Assembly (NCBI GenBank): GCA_964574985.1
Contig: CAZNPH010000037.1
Coordinates: 1 to 8,505, forward strand
DNA from: CAZNPH01 sp964574985
Lineage (GTDB): Bacteria > Bacteroidota > Bacteroidia > Bacteroidales > SM23-62
Direction: 5' to 3'
DNA length: 8,505 nucleotides
Shown: positions 1 to 5,111 of the stretch, one piece after another
How positions within the stretch are numbered: the stretch's first letter is position 1
Layout: each line of letters begins with the position of its first letter
Made by a program: the position numbers and the translations under genes
Notes under the pieces: model-generated
The model's database searches: none
What the model saw: only the letters and a program-made list of their open reading frames with translations
What the model was told of the DNA's origin: nothing

Positions 1-26
1 CATAGAAGCGAATATTTAAAAATCAT
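1..26 (-). CDS. Possible 5' end of a leftward gene, cut by the window edge
   Basis: An ATG at 26-24 opens a frame that stays open to the window edge and reads MIFKYSLL, a basic-then-hydrophobic start that would suit a signal peptide. The ATG overlaps the stop codon of the 13-codon frame upstream (ATGA at 26-23), an arrangement often used for translational coupling. Only eight residues are visible, so the product cannot be identified. Because the promoter and leader upstream copy those of susC, a TonB-linked outer-membrane protein is a reasonable guess, but it is only inference. Another ATG sits at 3-1 and could be the true start instead. Confidence 0.3.
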
Positions 27-64
27 TTCAGGGAGTACCCTGGTAAATAGTTACCTTTTTTCAT
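23..64 (-). CDS. 13-codon frame behind a duplicated susC leader (leader peptide or broken susC start)
   Basis: The frame reads MKKGNYLPGYSLK and ends in TGA. Its start codon and first codons (ATGAAAAAAG) are identical to those of the susC gene at 8342, and the bases before the start are also shared. It could be a short leader peptide coupled to the next frame through the ATGA overlap. It could also be the first codons of a susC-like gene now out of frame with the rest, since the following frame is offset by two. The sequence does not decide between these. Confidence 0.35.
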   Translation of the reverse strand: MKKGNYLPGYSLK

Positions 65-93
65 AGAATGATGGTTTGGTTAATAAAATGGTT
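55..93 (-). repeat. Copy of the susC leader and start codon (left copy)
   Basis: These 39 bases match 8333-8371 at 37 positions, in the same orientation, with the first 27 bases identical. The match covers the start codon, the first three codons and about 29 bases of untranslated leader. Outside it the two regions differ, so this is a leader module rather than part of a long duplication. Confidence 0.85.
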
Positions 94-109
94 ATCATTG
101 GTTAACACA

Positions 110-141
110 CAAATCTAATAACTTCTAACCTATTTTCCAAA
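110..141 (-). promoter_or_regulatory. Bacteroidota-type promoter for the leftward leader
   Basis: On the minus strand TTTG (141-138) is followed after exactly 20 bases by TAGATTTG (117-110), which fits the known Bacteroidota consensus TTTG / TAnnTTTG. Transcription would start near 103 and give a leader of roughly 40 bases before the ATG at 64. The same spacing is found at the susC promoter at the other end of the window. Confidence 0.65.
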
Positions 142-197
142 ATAATGTAAAAAATCAAAGATCCTGAAATTAAACCTTTCCCTCTCATTTTCATCCA

Positions 198-224
198 ATG
201 AATGTCTGACAACACAGACATCAT
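198..224 (+). promoter_or_regulatory. Inverted repeat (operator or RNA hairpin) ahead of the Spy-like gene
   Basis: ATGTCTG (202-208) and CAGACAT (215-221) are perfect inverted arms around a 6-base loop. ATG (198-200) and CAT (222-224) extend the stem to 10 pairs with one bulged A at 201. It ends 15 bases before the start codon of the gene at 240. It could be a binding site for a dimeric regulator or a hairpin in the 5' leader. It is not a terminator because no T-run follows. Confidence 0.5.
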
Positions 225-239
225 CAAAAAACAGGAATC

Positions 240-857
240 ATGAAAAGATCAATAAAAATTGTCATCATGGTGTTAATGGCCGGACTGATGTTTGGCGGGA
301 TGAATGCATACGGGCAAAGGCCGGACAATTGGGGACCGGGTCCGGGCGGTGGTGCCGGTTATGGTTATGGGCGCGGCCGGTGCTTCGGACCCGGTTATCA
401 GGCCGGATTGGGCTGGAGATGTACACTTAACAACCTTAGCGATGAACAGCGGGAAAAGATCAGTGACCTGAGGATTGAACATTATAAAGCTGTCTCTCCC
501 CTTTCCAGCCAGGTAAGGATCAACCGGGCCCGGATTGATGCGCTGATGAAAGAGGACGAGCCCGATATGAACAATATCCAAAACCTGATCGAAGAAAACG
601 GCAAGATCCTGACCGATATCAGGAGCAGTCATGCCAAACACCGGGCGGAAATCAGGAAACTGCTCACCGATGAGCAAAAAATTATATTTGACCGGTGGGC
701 CGGCAACGACCGGGGGTTTTTCAAACGCGTCAGAAACATAAGGCCCGGAAGGGGGTGGGGCGAAAGGGGCTACGGCCGGTGGTATTCAGGGCCCGGAAGA
801 GGCTACGGATGGTGGCATTCAGGGCCCGACCCGGATGAGCCGGAGGATCAGCCGTAA
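240..857 (+). CDS. Exported Spy/CpxP-like (LTxxQ / metal-resistance superfamily) protein
   Basis: A 205-residue protein with a signal peptide (residues 1 to about 25, ending AYG before Q26), so it should act in the periplasm. The helical core at about 62-152 is charged and carries two motifs of the Spy/CpxP/ZraP family: LSDEQ (66-70) and LTDEQ (142-146). Known members are small periplasmic chaperones or metal-responsive sensors. Two cysteines (48, 61) and an HAKH motif (131-134) are possible metal ligands, which is inference. Unusually, the core is flanked by a Gly/Pro/Tyr-rich N-terminal linker (26-58) and a Gly/Arg/Trp-rich tail (170-197) with an 11-residue repeat. An AGGA lies just before the ATG. 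No clear TAnnTTTG promoter is seen on this strand; an inverted repeat at 198-224 may control the gene. Its 3' end overlaps the convergent hydrolase gene by 10 bases. The family assignment is fairly secure; the role is not. Confidence 0.8.
   Translation: MKRSIKIVIMVLMAGLMFGGMNAYGQRPDNWGPGPGGGAGYGYGRGRCFGPGYQAGLGWRCTLNNLSDEQREKISDLRIEHYKAVSPLSSQVRINRARIDALMKEDEPDMNNIQNLIEENGKILTDIRSSHAKHRAEIRKLLTDEQKIIFDRWAGNDRGFFKRVRNIRPGRGWGERGYGRWYSGPGRGYGWWHSGPDPDEPEDQP
768..833 (+). repeat. Two tandem 33-base units coding a GYGxW(Y/H)SGP motif
   Basis: Units 768-800 and 801-833 encode GYGRWYSGPGR and GYGWWHSGPDP in frame. They form the aromatic, glycine-rich tail of the Spy-like protein. The bases of the two units are largely alike, which points to a recent tandem duplication. 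Confidence 0.75.
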
Positions 858-1648
858 ACCTTGCTGAGAAATTCAAGCATTCCGTTCAGTGCCTCGGACT
901 GCTCCTCGATGAATCCCATATGGCCGGAATTTTTGAGGAGCAGTTTGTGTATTGCCGGATTCATCCGGAACATTTTTTCAGACACTTCCACCGGAATGAA
1001 CTCATCCTTTAATCCGGCCATCACCATCACGGGTATTTTGGATTTTTTGAGTATTTCCGTACGGTCAGGCCTTTCCATCATACCCCTGAGGGCTGCTGTG
1101 ATGCCCCTGTCCGGCATGAGCATGGCCTCATTGGTGATAACAGAAATGGTTTCTGCGTATTTTTCCCGGTTTTCCGGTGCAAAAGTCATTGGAGCATGGC
1201 CTTTTACGATTTGATCCTTTTTGCCTTCCCGGACAAGCCGGATGGCACGTTCCCGGTTCTTCTCCTTTTCCTCAGTATCCGCAAAAGGGGATGAATTGAC
1301 CAGTGCGAAACCCTTCAACGATTCAGGATATCGTTCCGCAAAAGCCAGAGTCACATAGCCTCCCATGGAATGCCCTGCCAGTACATAATTTCCCGGCACT
1401 GCATGATCCAACACCCTGTGTACTGCTCCGGCCATCAGGTCCATGGAATGGGTCTCTCCGGCAATGCCTGAATTGCCATGGCCCATAAGATCGATGCAAA
1501 TGATCCTGTAGTGCCTGGACAGTTGATCGGCAAATCCGTCCCATACATGTATATTCTCCAGGTATCCATGCAGCAGAACCACTACATTACCGCTTCCTTT
1601 TACCGTGTACCGTACACGCGTATTTCTGAAATCCAGGAATTTTTCCAT
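848..1648 (-). CDS. Alpha/beta hydrolase
   Basis: A 266-residue protein without a signal peptide, probably cytoplasmic, of the usual length for a single-domain alpha/beta hydrolase. The oxyanion-hole region is HGYLEN (27-32). The nucleophile elbow is GHSMGG, giving Ser94. The acid is Asp215 in GLKDEF, and the base is His243 in NSGHMGF, so the catalytic triad is complete. A variable cap segment lies at about 120-195. The substrate cannot be read from the sequence; esterase, lipase-like and C-C hydrolase activities are all possible. The start at 1648 lies 7 bases after the stop of the aminopeptidase gene, so the two are very probably co-transcribed, with this gene second. Its stop lies inside the end of the convergent Spy-like gene. 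Confidence 0.9.
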   Translation of the reverse strand: MEKFLDFRNTRVRYTVKGSGNVVVLLHGYLENIHVWDGFADQLSRHYRIICIDLMGHGNSGIAGETHSMDLMAGAVHRVLDHAVPGNYVLAGHSMGGYVTLAFAERYPESLKGFALVNSSPFADTEEKEKNRERAIRLVREGKKDQIVKGHAPMTFAPENREKYAETISVITNEAMLMPDRGITAALRGMMERPDRTEILKKSKIPVMVMAGLKDEFIPVEVSEKMFRMNPAIHKLLLKNSGHMGFIEEQSEALNGMLEFLSKVYG

Positions 1649-1655
1649 ACTTTGA

Positions 1656-2948
1656 TTATTTATTACGGTTCATTATTTTTTCAATCTCCCCCGGCTCAAT
1701 GGGAATGCTTTCCGTGAGGTTTACAGGTCCGCCCCGGTTGACCATGATATCTTCTTCAAGGCGTATGCCGGTTTGTTCATCCGGCAGATAAATGCCCGGC
1801 TCACAGGTCAGGACCATTCCCTCACATAGAAGTACATGCTTATCACCCGCATCATGCACATCGAGCCCCAAAAAATGCGAAGTTCCGTGCATATAATATT
1901 TTTTATACAATGGGGCTTCGGGGTCCTGATTTTTCAGATCCTTTTCGGAATACAACCCCAGCCGCACATGCTCCTCTTCCCAGTACCGGCATACTTGCTC
2001 ATGGATCTTCGCGATGGTGGTGCCGGGTGTAAACAGTGCAACGGCTTTTTTCAGCACCCGTAGGGTCGACTGATACAATTCAAGCTGCCTTCCGGTAAAT
2101 TTCCCGCTTACGGGAAGGGTCCGGCTGACATCGGCTGCATAATTTTCACATTCCGCCCCGAAATCCATCAGCAGCAATTCACCATCCCTGCAAACGCCTT
2201 TGTTTTTTGTATAATGCAAATAACAGGCATTCTTTCCGGAGGCAATGACGGGCAGAAACGCATACCCCGCCCCCTGCTTCCTGAAGGCATAGGTCAGTTC
2301 CGCTTCAACCTCATATTCATTCACCCCGGGGGCGAGCATGGAAAGAACCCGCTCAAAGCCCGATCTGGTAACCGCACAGCTTTTCCGGATCATTTCAATC
2401 TCCGGTTCCTGCTTGACCACACGAAGGTCCCTGATCAGAGGTGACAGCCGGCGGTATTGATGCAGTGGATATCGTTCCCTGACCCGGTCAATGAATCTGT
2501 GCTGGCGAAGTTTCAGTTCTTCATTGAGTTTCGGATATTCATTCATGTTGAAATGTACTTCATCGCTGCTCAGGATCAGCTCCCGGAAAGCAGGATCGAA
2601 TTCTTCCGTCCACGTTACCTGCTCAACGCCTGAAATATCCCGGGCCTCTTGCCTGCTGAGTTTTTTCCCTTCCCAAATTTCGGTTTTCTGATCAGCCTTC
2701 CTAATAAAAAGGATTTCCCGCTTTTTCTGCTCAGCAAAACCGGGGGCCATGACCAGCAAGGTCTCCTCCTGTTCAATGCCGGTAAAATAATACAGGTCGG
2801 AGCTTTGCCTGTACGGAAAATATTGATCGCCGTTTCTGGGCATGAGATCATTGGAAATGATCACCGCCAGCGCATTTTTTCCGATTTTGCCGGCAAGCTT
2901 TTTCCGGTTCCCGGTATAAAAATCCCTGTTGGCTCCGGATTTATTCAT
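1656..2948 (-). CDS. M24-family Xaa-Pro aminopeptidase (aminopeptidase P)
   Basis: A 430-residue cytoplasmic metallopeptidase that should release the N-terminal residue from peptides with proline in second position. Residues from about 10 to 150 resemble the aminopeptidase P N-terminal domain (FPYRQSSDLYYFTG), and about 175-425 are the creatinase-fold catalytic domain. The five metal ligands are all present: Asp262 (MDFG), Asp273 (AADVSRT), His358 (GTSHFLG), Glu383 (TCEPGIY) and Glu398 (IRLEED). The accessory histidines His245 (LHYT), His354 (MHGT) and His365 (DVHD) are also there. The frame is open further upstream to an ATG at 3044, but those 32 residues are rich in Cys/Phe and unlike the family, and they run over a promoter-like site. 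The start at 2948 (MNKSG) is therefore preferred. It is first in a likely two-gene unit with the alpha/beta hydrolase. Confidence 0.92.
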   Translation of the reverse strand: MNKSGANRDFYTGNRKKLAGKIGKNALAVIISNDLMPRNGDQYFPYRQSSDLYYFTGIEQEETLLVMAPGFAEQKKREILFIRKADQKTEIWEGKKLSRQEARDISGVEQVTWTEEFDPAFRELILSSDEVHFNMNEYPKLNEELKLRQHRFIDRVRERYPLHQYRRLSPLIRDLRVVKQEPEIEMIRKSCAVTRSGFERVLSMLAPGVNEYEVEAELTYAFRKQGAGYAFLPVIASGKNACYLHYTKNKGVCRDGELLLMDFGAECENYAADVSRTLPVSGKFTGRQLELYQSTLRVLKKAVALFTPGTTIAKIHEQVCRYWEEEHVRLGLYSEKDLKNQDPEAPLYKKYYMHGTSHFLGLDVHDAGDKHVLLCEGMVLTCEPGIYLPDEQTGIRLEEDIMVNRGGPVNLTESIPIEPGEIEKIMNRNK

Positions 2949-2988
2949 TTGTTTTGTGCAACATGTTCTCCAATCGATGCAAGCCCTT

Positions 2989-3000
2989 ATTTTGCAAAAT
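2989..3000. promoter_or_regulatory. 12-base perfect palindrome in a divergent intergenic region
   Basis: ATTTTGCAAAAT is its own reverse complement. It lies about 41 bases before the aminopeptidase start and about 50 before the start of the sdhC relic, in the leader or promoter area of both. It could be an operator, but AT-rich palindromes this short also occur by chance. Confidence 0.25.
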
Positions 3001-3019
3001 GCATTGGTTTCCGTGACCC

Positions 3020-3027
3020 CAAAATTA
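3020..3027 (-). promoter_or_regulatory. Candidate -7 element for the aminopeptidase/hydrolase unit
   Basis: The minus strand reads TAATTTTG, a full match to TAnnTTTG, about 70 bases before the start at 2948. There is no TTTG at the usual distance upstream; only a TTG at 3044-3042, which is too close (14 bases). Treat it as a weak candidate. Confidence 0.3.
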
Positions 3028-3049
3028 AAAGAAAAATAATCCAATTCCT

Positions 3050-3163
3050 ATGAGTATCCTGTTCGGTTCCTCCATAGGCAGAAAACTGATCATGGCACTG
3101 TCCGGAATATTCCTTATCCTTACAGACTCCACCCAAACATTCAATGCCGCTGCCAATTTCATG
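3050..3163 (+). pseudogene. sdhC: Relic of an sdhC-like cytochrome b gene (succinate dehydrogenase/fumarate reductase)
   Basis: The frame starting at 3050 reads MSILFGSSIGRKLIM followed by ALSGIFLIL, which is what I recognise as the N-terminus of Bacteroidota succinate dehydrogenase/fumarate reductase cytochrome b subunits (typically MS.LF.SSIGKKLIMSLSGLFLIL). In intact proteins a membrane stretch of the type FLVVHLTLNLLLL follows. Here it is missing, and the frame jumps to TDSTQTFNAAANFM, which resembles the segment (FN.AAHFM) that normally comes just after that stretch. The homology then ends at about 3160-3163, exactly where repeat sequence begins. A full protein is about 220 residues, so about five-sixths is gone, and no flavoprotein or iron-sulfur subunit follows. 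The reading is from memory of the family, not an alignment. The remainder of the open frame to 3415 is repeat sequence and is not thought to be coding. Confidence 0.65.
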
Positions 3164-3173
3164 CCCCGGCAAG
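3160..3173 (+). repeat. Fragment of the palindromic repeat tail abutting copy A
   Basis: These 14 bases (CATGCCCCGGCAAG) match the tail of copy A at 3226-3239 at 13 of 14 positions. They sit directly before the head of copy A, as if a further unit had been mostly deleted. They mark the end of recognisable sdhC sequence. Confidence 0.5.
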
Positions 3174-3250
3174 GCCGGATGCGCCCGGATATTTTGCGCA
3201 GCAATGCGGCATTCCCGCATTGCGGCATGGCCCGGCAAGCCGTAGCTTTT
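3174..3250 (+). repeat. 77-base GC-rich palindromic repeat, copy A
   Basis: This copy is identical to 3344-3420 at 75 of 77 positions; only 3189-3190 differ (AT here, GC in copy B). It contains a perfect 9-pair hairpin, GCAATGCGG (3201-3209) and CCGCATTGC (3215-3223), around a 5-base loop. The structure recalls REP-type intergenic elements. It is more GC-rich than the intergenic DNA on either side. The three-frame openness over this stretch comes from its composition and gives shadow frames on both strands. Confidence 0.85.
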
Positions 3251-3288
3251 TTATTAACCGCAAGAGACAGAGATTTTGCAGACCGGGG

Positions 3289-3460
3289 GCATTGCATGAA
3301 AATCGACGGCCTGCCTGGCGTTTTATTTACAAAACAAGGCGAAGCCGGATGCGCCCGGGCATTTTGCGCAGCAATGCGGCATTCCCGCATTGCGGCATGG
3401 CCCGGCAAGCCGTAGCTTTTGTTATAAAATGGCAGCAAGACGAAGATTTTCATGCAATGC
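3289..3460 (+). mobile_element. 172-base MITE-like or compound REP-like element with 16-base terminal inverted repeats
   Basis: GCATTGCATGAAAATC (3289-3304) is the exact reverse complement of 3445-3460. Between them lie a three-part imperfect hairpin (3307-3347: CGGC/GCCG, GCCT/AGGC, GTTTT/AAAAC) and repeat copy B with its own 9-pair hairpin (3371-3393). There is no coding capacity, so movement would need an enzyme supplied from elsewhere. No target-site duplication is visible at the outer ends, which weakens the transposition reading. It may instead be a structured intergenic repeat or part of a 3' RNA. Confidence 0.45.
3344..3420 (+). repeat. 77-base GC-rich palindromic repeat, copy B
   Basis: This is the second direct copy, offset by 170 bases from copy A. 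The 9-pair hairpin arms are at 3371-3379 and 3385-3393. After the copy, the flanks of A and B keep only a faint likeness (TTAT-AA, GCAAGA and AGATTTT in the same order), so the duplicated unit may once have been longer. It lies inside the 16-base inverted repeats. Confidence 0.85.
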
Positions 3461-3469
3461 AAAACATGT

Positions 3470-3505
3470 AAAAAGGGCTGCCCTCTTGCGGGGACAGCCC
3501 TTCTT
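3470..3505 (-). terminator. Rho-independent terminator of the susC-susD operon
   Basis: AAGGGCTG (3473-3480) pairs with CAGCCCTT (3495-3502). After one mismatch the stem continues with CC/GG and further pairs to a short loop. On the minus strand it is followed by TTTTT (3474-3470), and it lies about 31 bases after the susD stop. On the plus strand CTTTT follows, so it may work in both directions and also shield the operon from transcripts crossing the repeat region. Confidence 0.85.
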
Positions 3506-3533
3506 TTAACCACTAAATTCAACCGAACCGCCG

Positions 3534-5081
3534 TCAGTAACCCGGATTCTGAACCACATTCTCATTGTAGTCCAGTTCTGACAACGGGATCGGATAAAGC
3601 AGGTTGGTTGGATAAGTGAAATCAAAATCCGACCTTACGCTGGAGAAGTGATTGTCTCCCGCACCCCATCCGCTCAGGTCAATATACCCGGCGGCATCCC
3701 AGCGCTTCAAATCATCCCAGCGGTGATGCTCTTCACCGCAAAGCTCACGGAGCCTTTCATCCATGATGTCCTGCATGTCCACCGTGGCCAGATCGGCAGG
3801 TACCGTGGATTCAGGATCCGTTTCGGGATCGGGAACCGACTTCCGGGCACGTTCCCTGATCTGGTTGACTAAGTTGGTCGCCTCAGCCATATTGCCCGTT
3901 TGCAACTGTGCTTCGGCCTCCAGTAGCTTGACATCGGCCAGCCTGAGTATCCTGGGATTGTTCAGGGAGCTGGTCACATCCCCCTGCCTCTCCCGCTTTG
4001 TATACTTGACAAACTCAACGCCCAGGGGTTGCCATGCAGATCCGGCATTTGACTCGTAGATCTCATCAACCCTCGGATCTCCGGCGTCAAACATATTCAT
4101 CAATTTTGTGGTCGGCATAAAGGGTGTATGGGCCCAGAAGCTCCAGGTATTATTGAAAAACCCCCAGTAGCTTGACATGGAGCCGATGTTGCCAAATCCG
4201 TTCCAAAGCCAGATGTTATCAAGTCCTGCAGCATTACTGGCCTGGAATTCGTACAGGGATTCTTGGTTGTTCTCATCCCAGGTGTCGAAGTTGGATCCGT
4301 AGTGATCGGTCAGCTTCACGGATAAACTAATGTTGTCGAAGGCAGCAATGGCCTTGGCATAGTCCTGGCTGGCACTGCTCCCGTAGCATGCACGGAAACA
4401 ATAAAGCTTCCCGAGCAGGCCATATGCAGCACTCGCCGTGACACGGCCTATATACTTTTCAGACCATGAATCCGGCAACAATGTCGCCGCCTCCTCCAGA
4501 TCCGTGATGCATTGATCCAGTATCTCCATGTAGGTGTTGTTCGGTTTTTTGGCTTCTGCAATTTCCGTATACCTTTCAAGGGAAAGCGGAATGTTCCCGA
4601 ACAGATTGGCCATGTTAAAATGCCAAAGTGCACGAAGGAACAATGCTTCACCCCGGAGATTATCAGCCATGCCCGCGGTGGTAAACACCTCATCCCTTTT
4701 CTCCTCGATCTTTTCCAGGGCAATATTTGCTCTGCTTATTACCCCGTATCCTCCGTCCAGGTATTCACTGAACTGATTGTCACTGGGCTGGAGTCCGTTA
4801 AAGGTTTCATAGGCATATGAACCCATGGTGGTCAGGTCATCCCCGGGCAAAAGCCACACCGGATGGATAGGATTGTTGCTGTTGAAATAATACAGGTCCG
4901 TCTGCTTGGCATAGACTGCAAATATAAGCCTCTCCACTTCATCTTCGGTGTTGAAGTAGGAAACTTCCGTGGGCGACAGGGGCTGCAGGTCCAGGTTATC
5001 CTCATCACAGGCGACCACCACGATAAAGGCCACCAATGATGTTGCCAGGATGTATTTCAAATATTTAAGATACTTTTTCAT
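3534..5081 (-). CDS. susD: SusD/RagB-family outer-membrane surface lipoprotein
   Basis: A 515-residue nutrient-binding lipoprotein expected to cap the SusC barrel on the cell surface. The signal peptide ends in the lipobox VVAC, with Cys25 as the lipid-anchored residue. CDEDN follows directly, an acidic stretch like the surface lipoprotein export signal known in Bacteroidota. Family features in order: the N-terminal SusD-like domain with GEALFLRALWHFNMANLFG (144-162), TPR-type helices around 212-229 and 375-413 (LRLADVKLLEAEAQLQTGN), RELCGEEHHRWDDLKRW (445-461), and the usual C-terminal end LYPIPLSELDYN, then NPGY. The length is normal for the family. It starts 30 bases after the susC stop, so it is the second gene of the operon. 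The ligand cannot be inferred: SusD sequences vary at the binding site, and no degradative enzyme accompanies the pair here. Confidence 0.96.
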   Translation of the reverse strand: MKKYLKYLKYILATSLVAFIVVVACDEDNLDLQPLSPTEVSYFNTEDEVERLIFAVYAKQTDLYYFNSNNPIHPVWLLPGDDLTTMGSYAYETFNGLQPSDNQFSEYLDGGYGVISRANIALEKIEEKRDEVFTTAGMADNLRGEALFLRALWHFNMANLFGNIPLSLERYTEIAEAKKPNNTYMEILDQCITDLEEAATLLPDSWSEKYIGRVTASAAYGLLGKLYCFRACYGSSASQDYAKAIAAFDNISLSVKLTDHYGSNFDTWDENNQESLYEFQASNAAGLDNIWLWNGFGNIGSMSSYWGFFNNTWSFWAHTPFMPTTKLMNMFDAGDPRVDEIYESNAGSAWQPLGVEFVKYTKRERQGDVTSSLNNPRILRLADVKLLEAEAQLQTGNMAEATNLVNQIRERARKSVPDPETDPESTVPADLATVDMQDIMDERLRELCGEEHHRWDDLKRWDAAGYIDLSGWGAGDNHFSSVRSDFDFTYPTNLLYPIPLSELDYNENVVQNPGY

Positions 5082-5111
5082 ATTCTTGATGTTTTATTGT
5101 TTGTCAGATAT

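Noticed and set aside
29..42. Small inverted repeat CAGGG/CCCTG inside the 13-codon frame
   Set aside because: Five pairs with a four-base loop and no T-run. Too weak to call a terminator or attenuator.
273..677. Minus-strand frame opposite the Spy-like gene
   Set aside because: It is a shadow frame in GC-rich coding sequence. The plus-strand frame has a signal peptide and family motifs.
2949..3044. Upstream extension of the aminopeptidase frame to an ATG at 3044
   Set aside because: The extra 32 residues do not resemble the family, and the start at 2948 leaves a normal-length protein. The extension would also cover the candidate -7 element and the palindrome.
3160..3460. CRISPR array
   Set aside because: There are only two full copies, they are 77 bases long with internal hairpins, and the spacing does not fit repeat-spacer units.
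3164..3522. Open frames on both strands across the repeat region, some over 100 codons
   Set aside because: They exist because the GC-rich palindromic repeat lacks stop codons in several frames. The same peptide words recur wherever the repeat recurs, and no domain or ribosome-binding site supports them.
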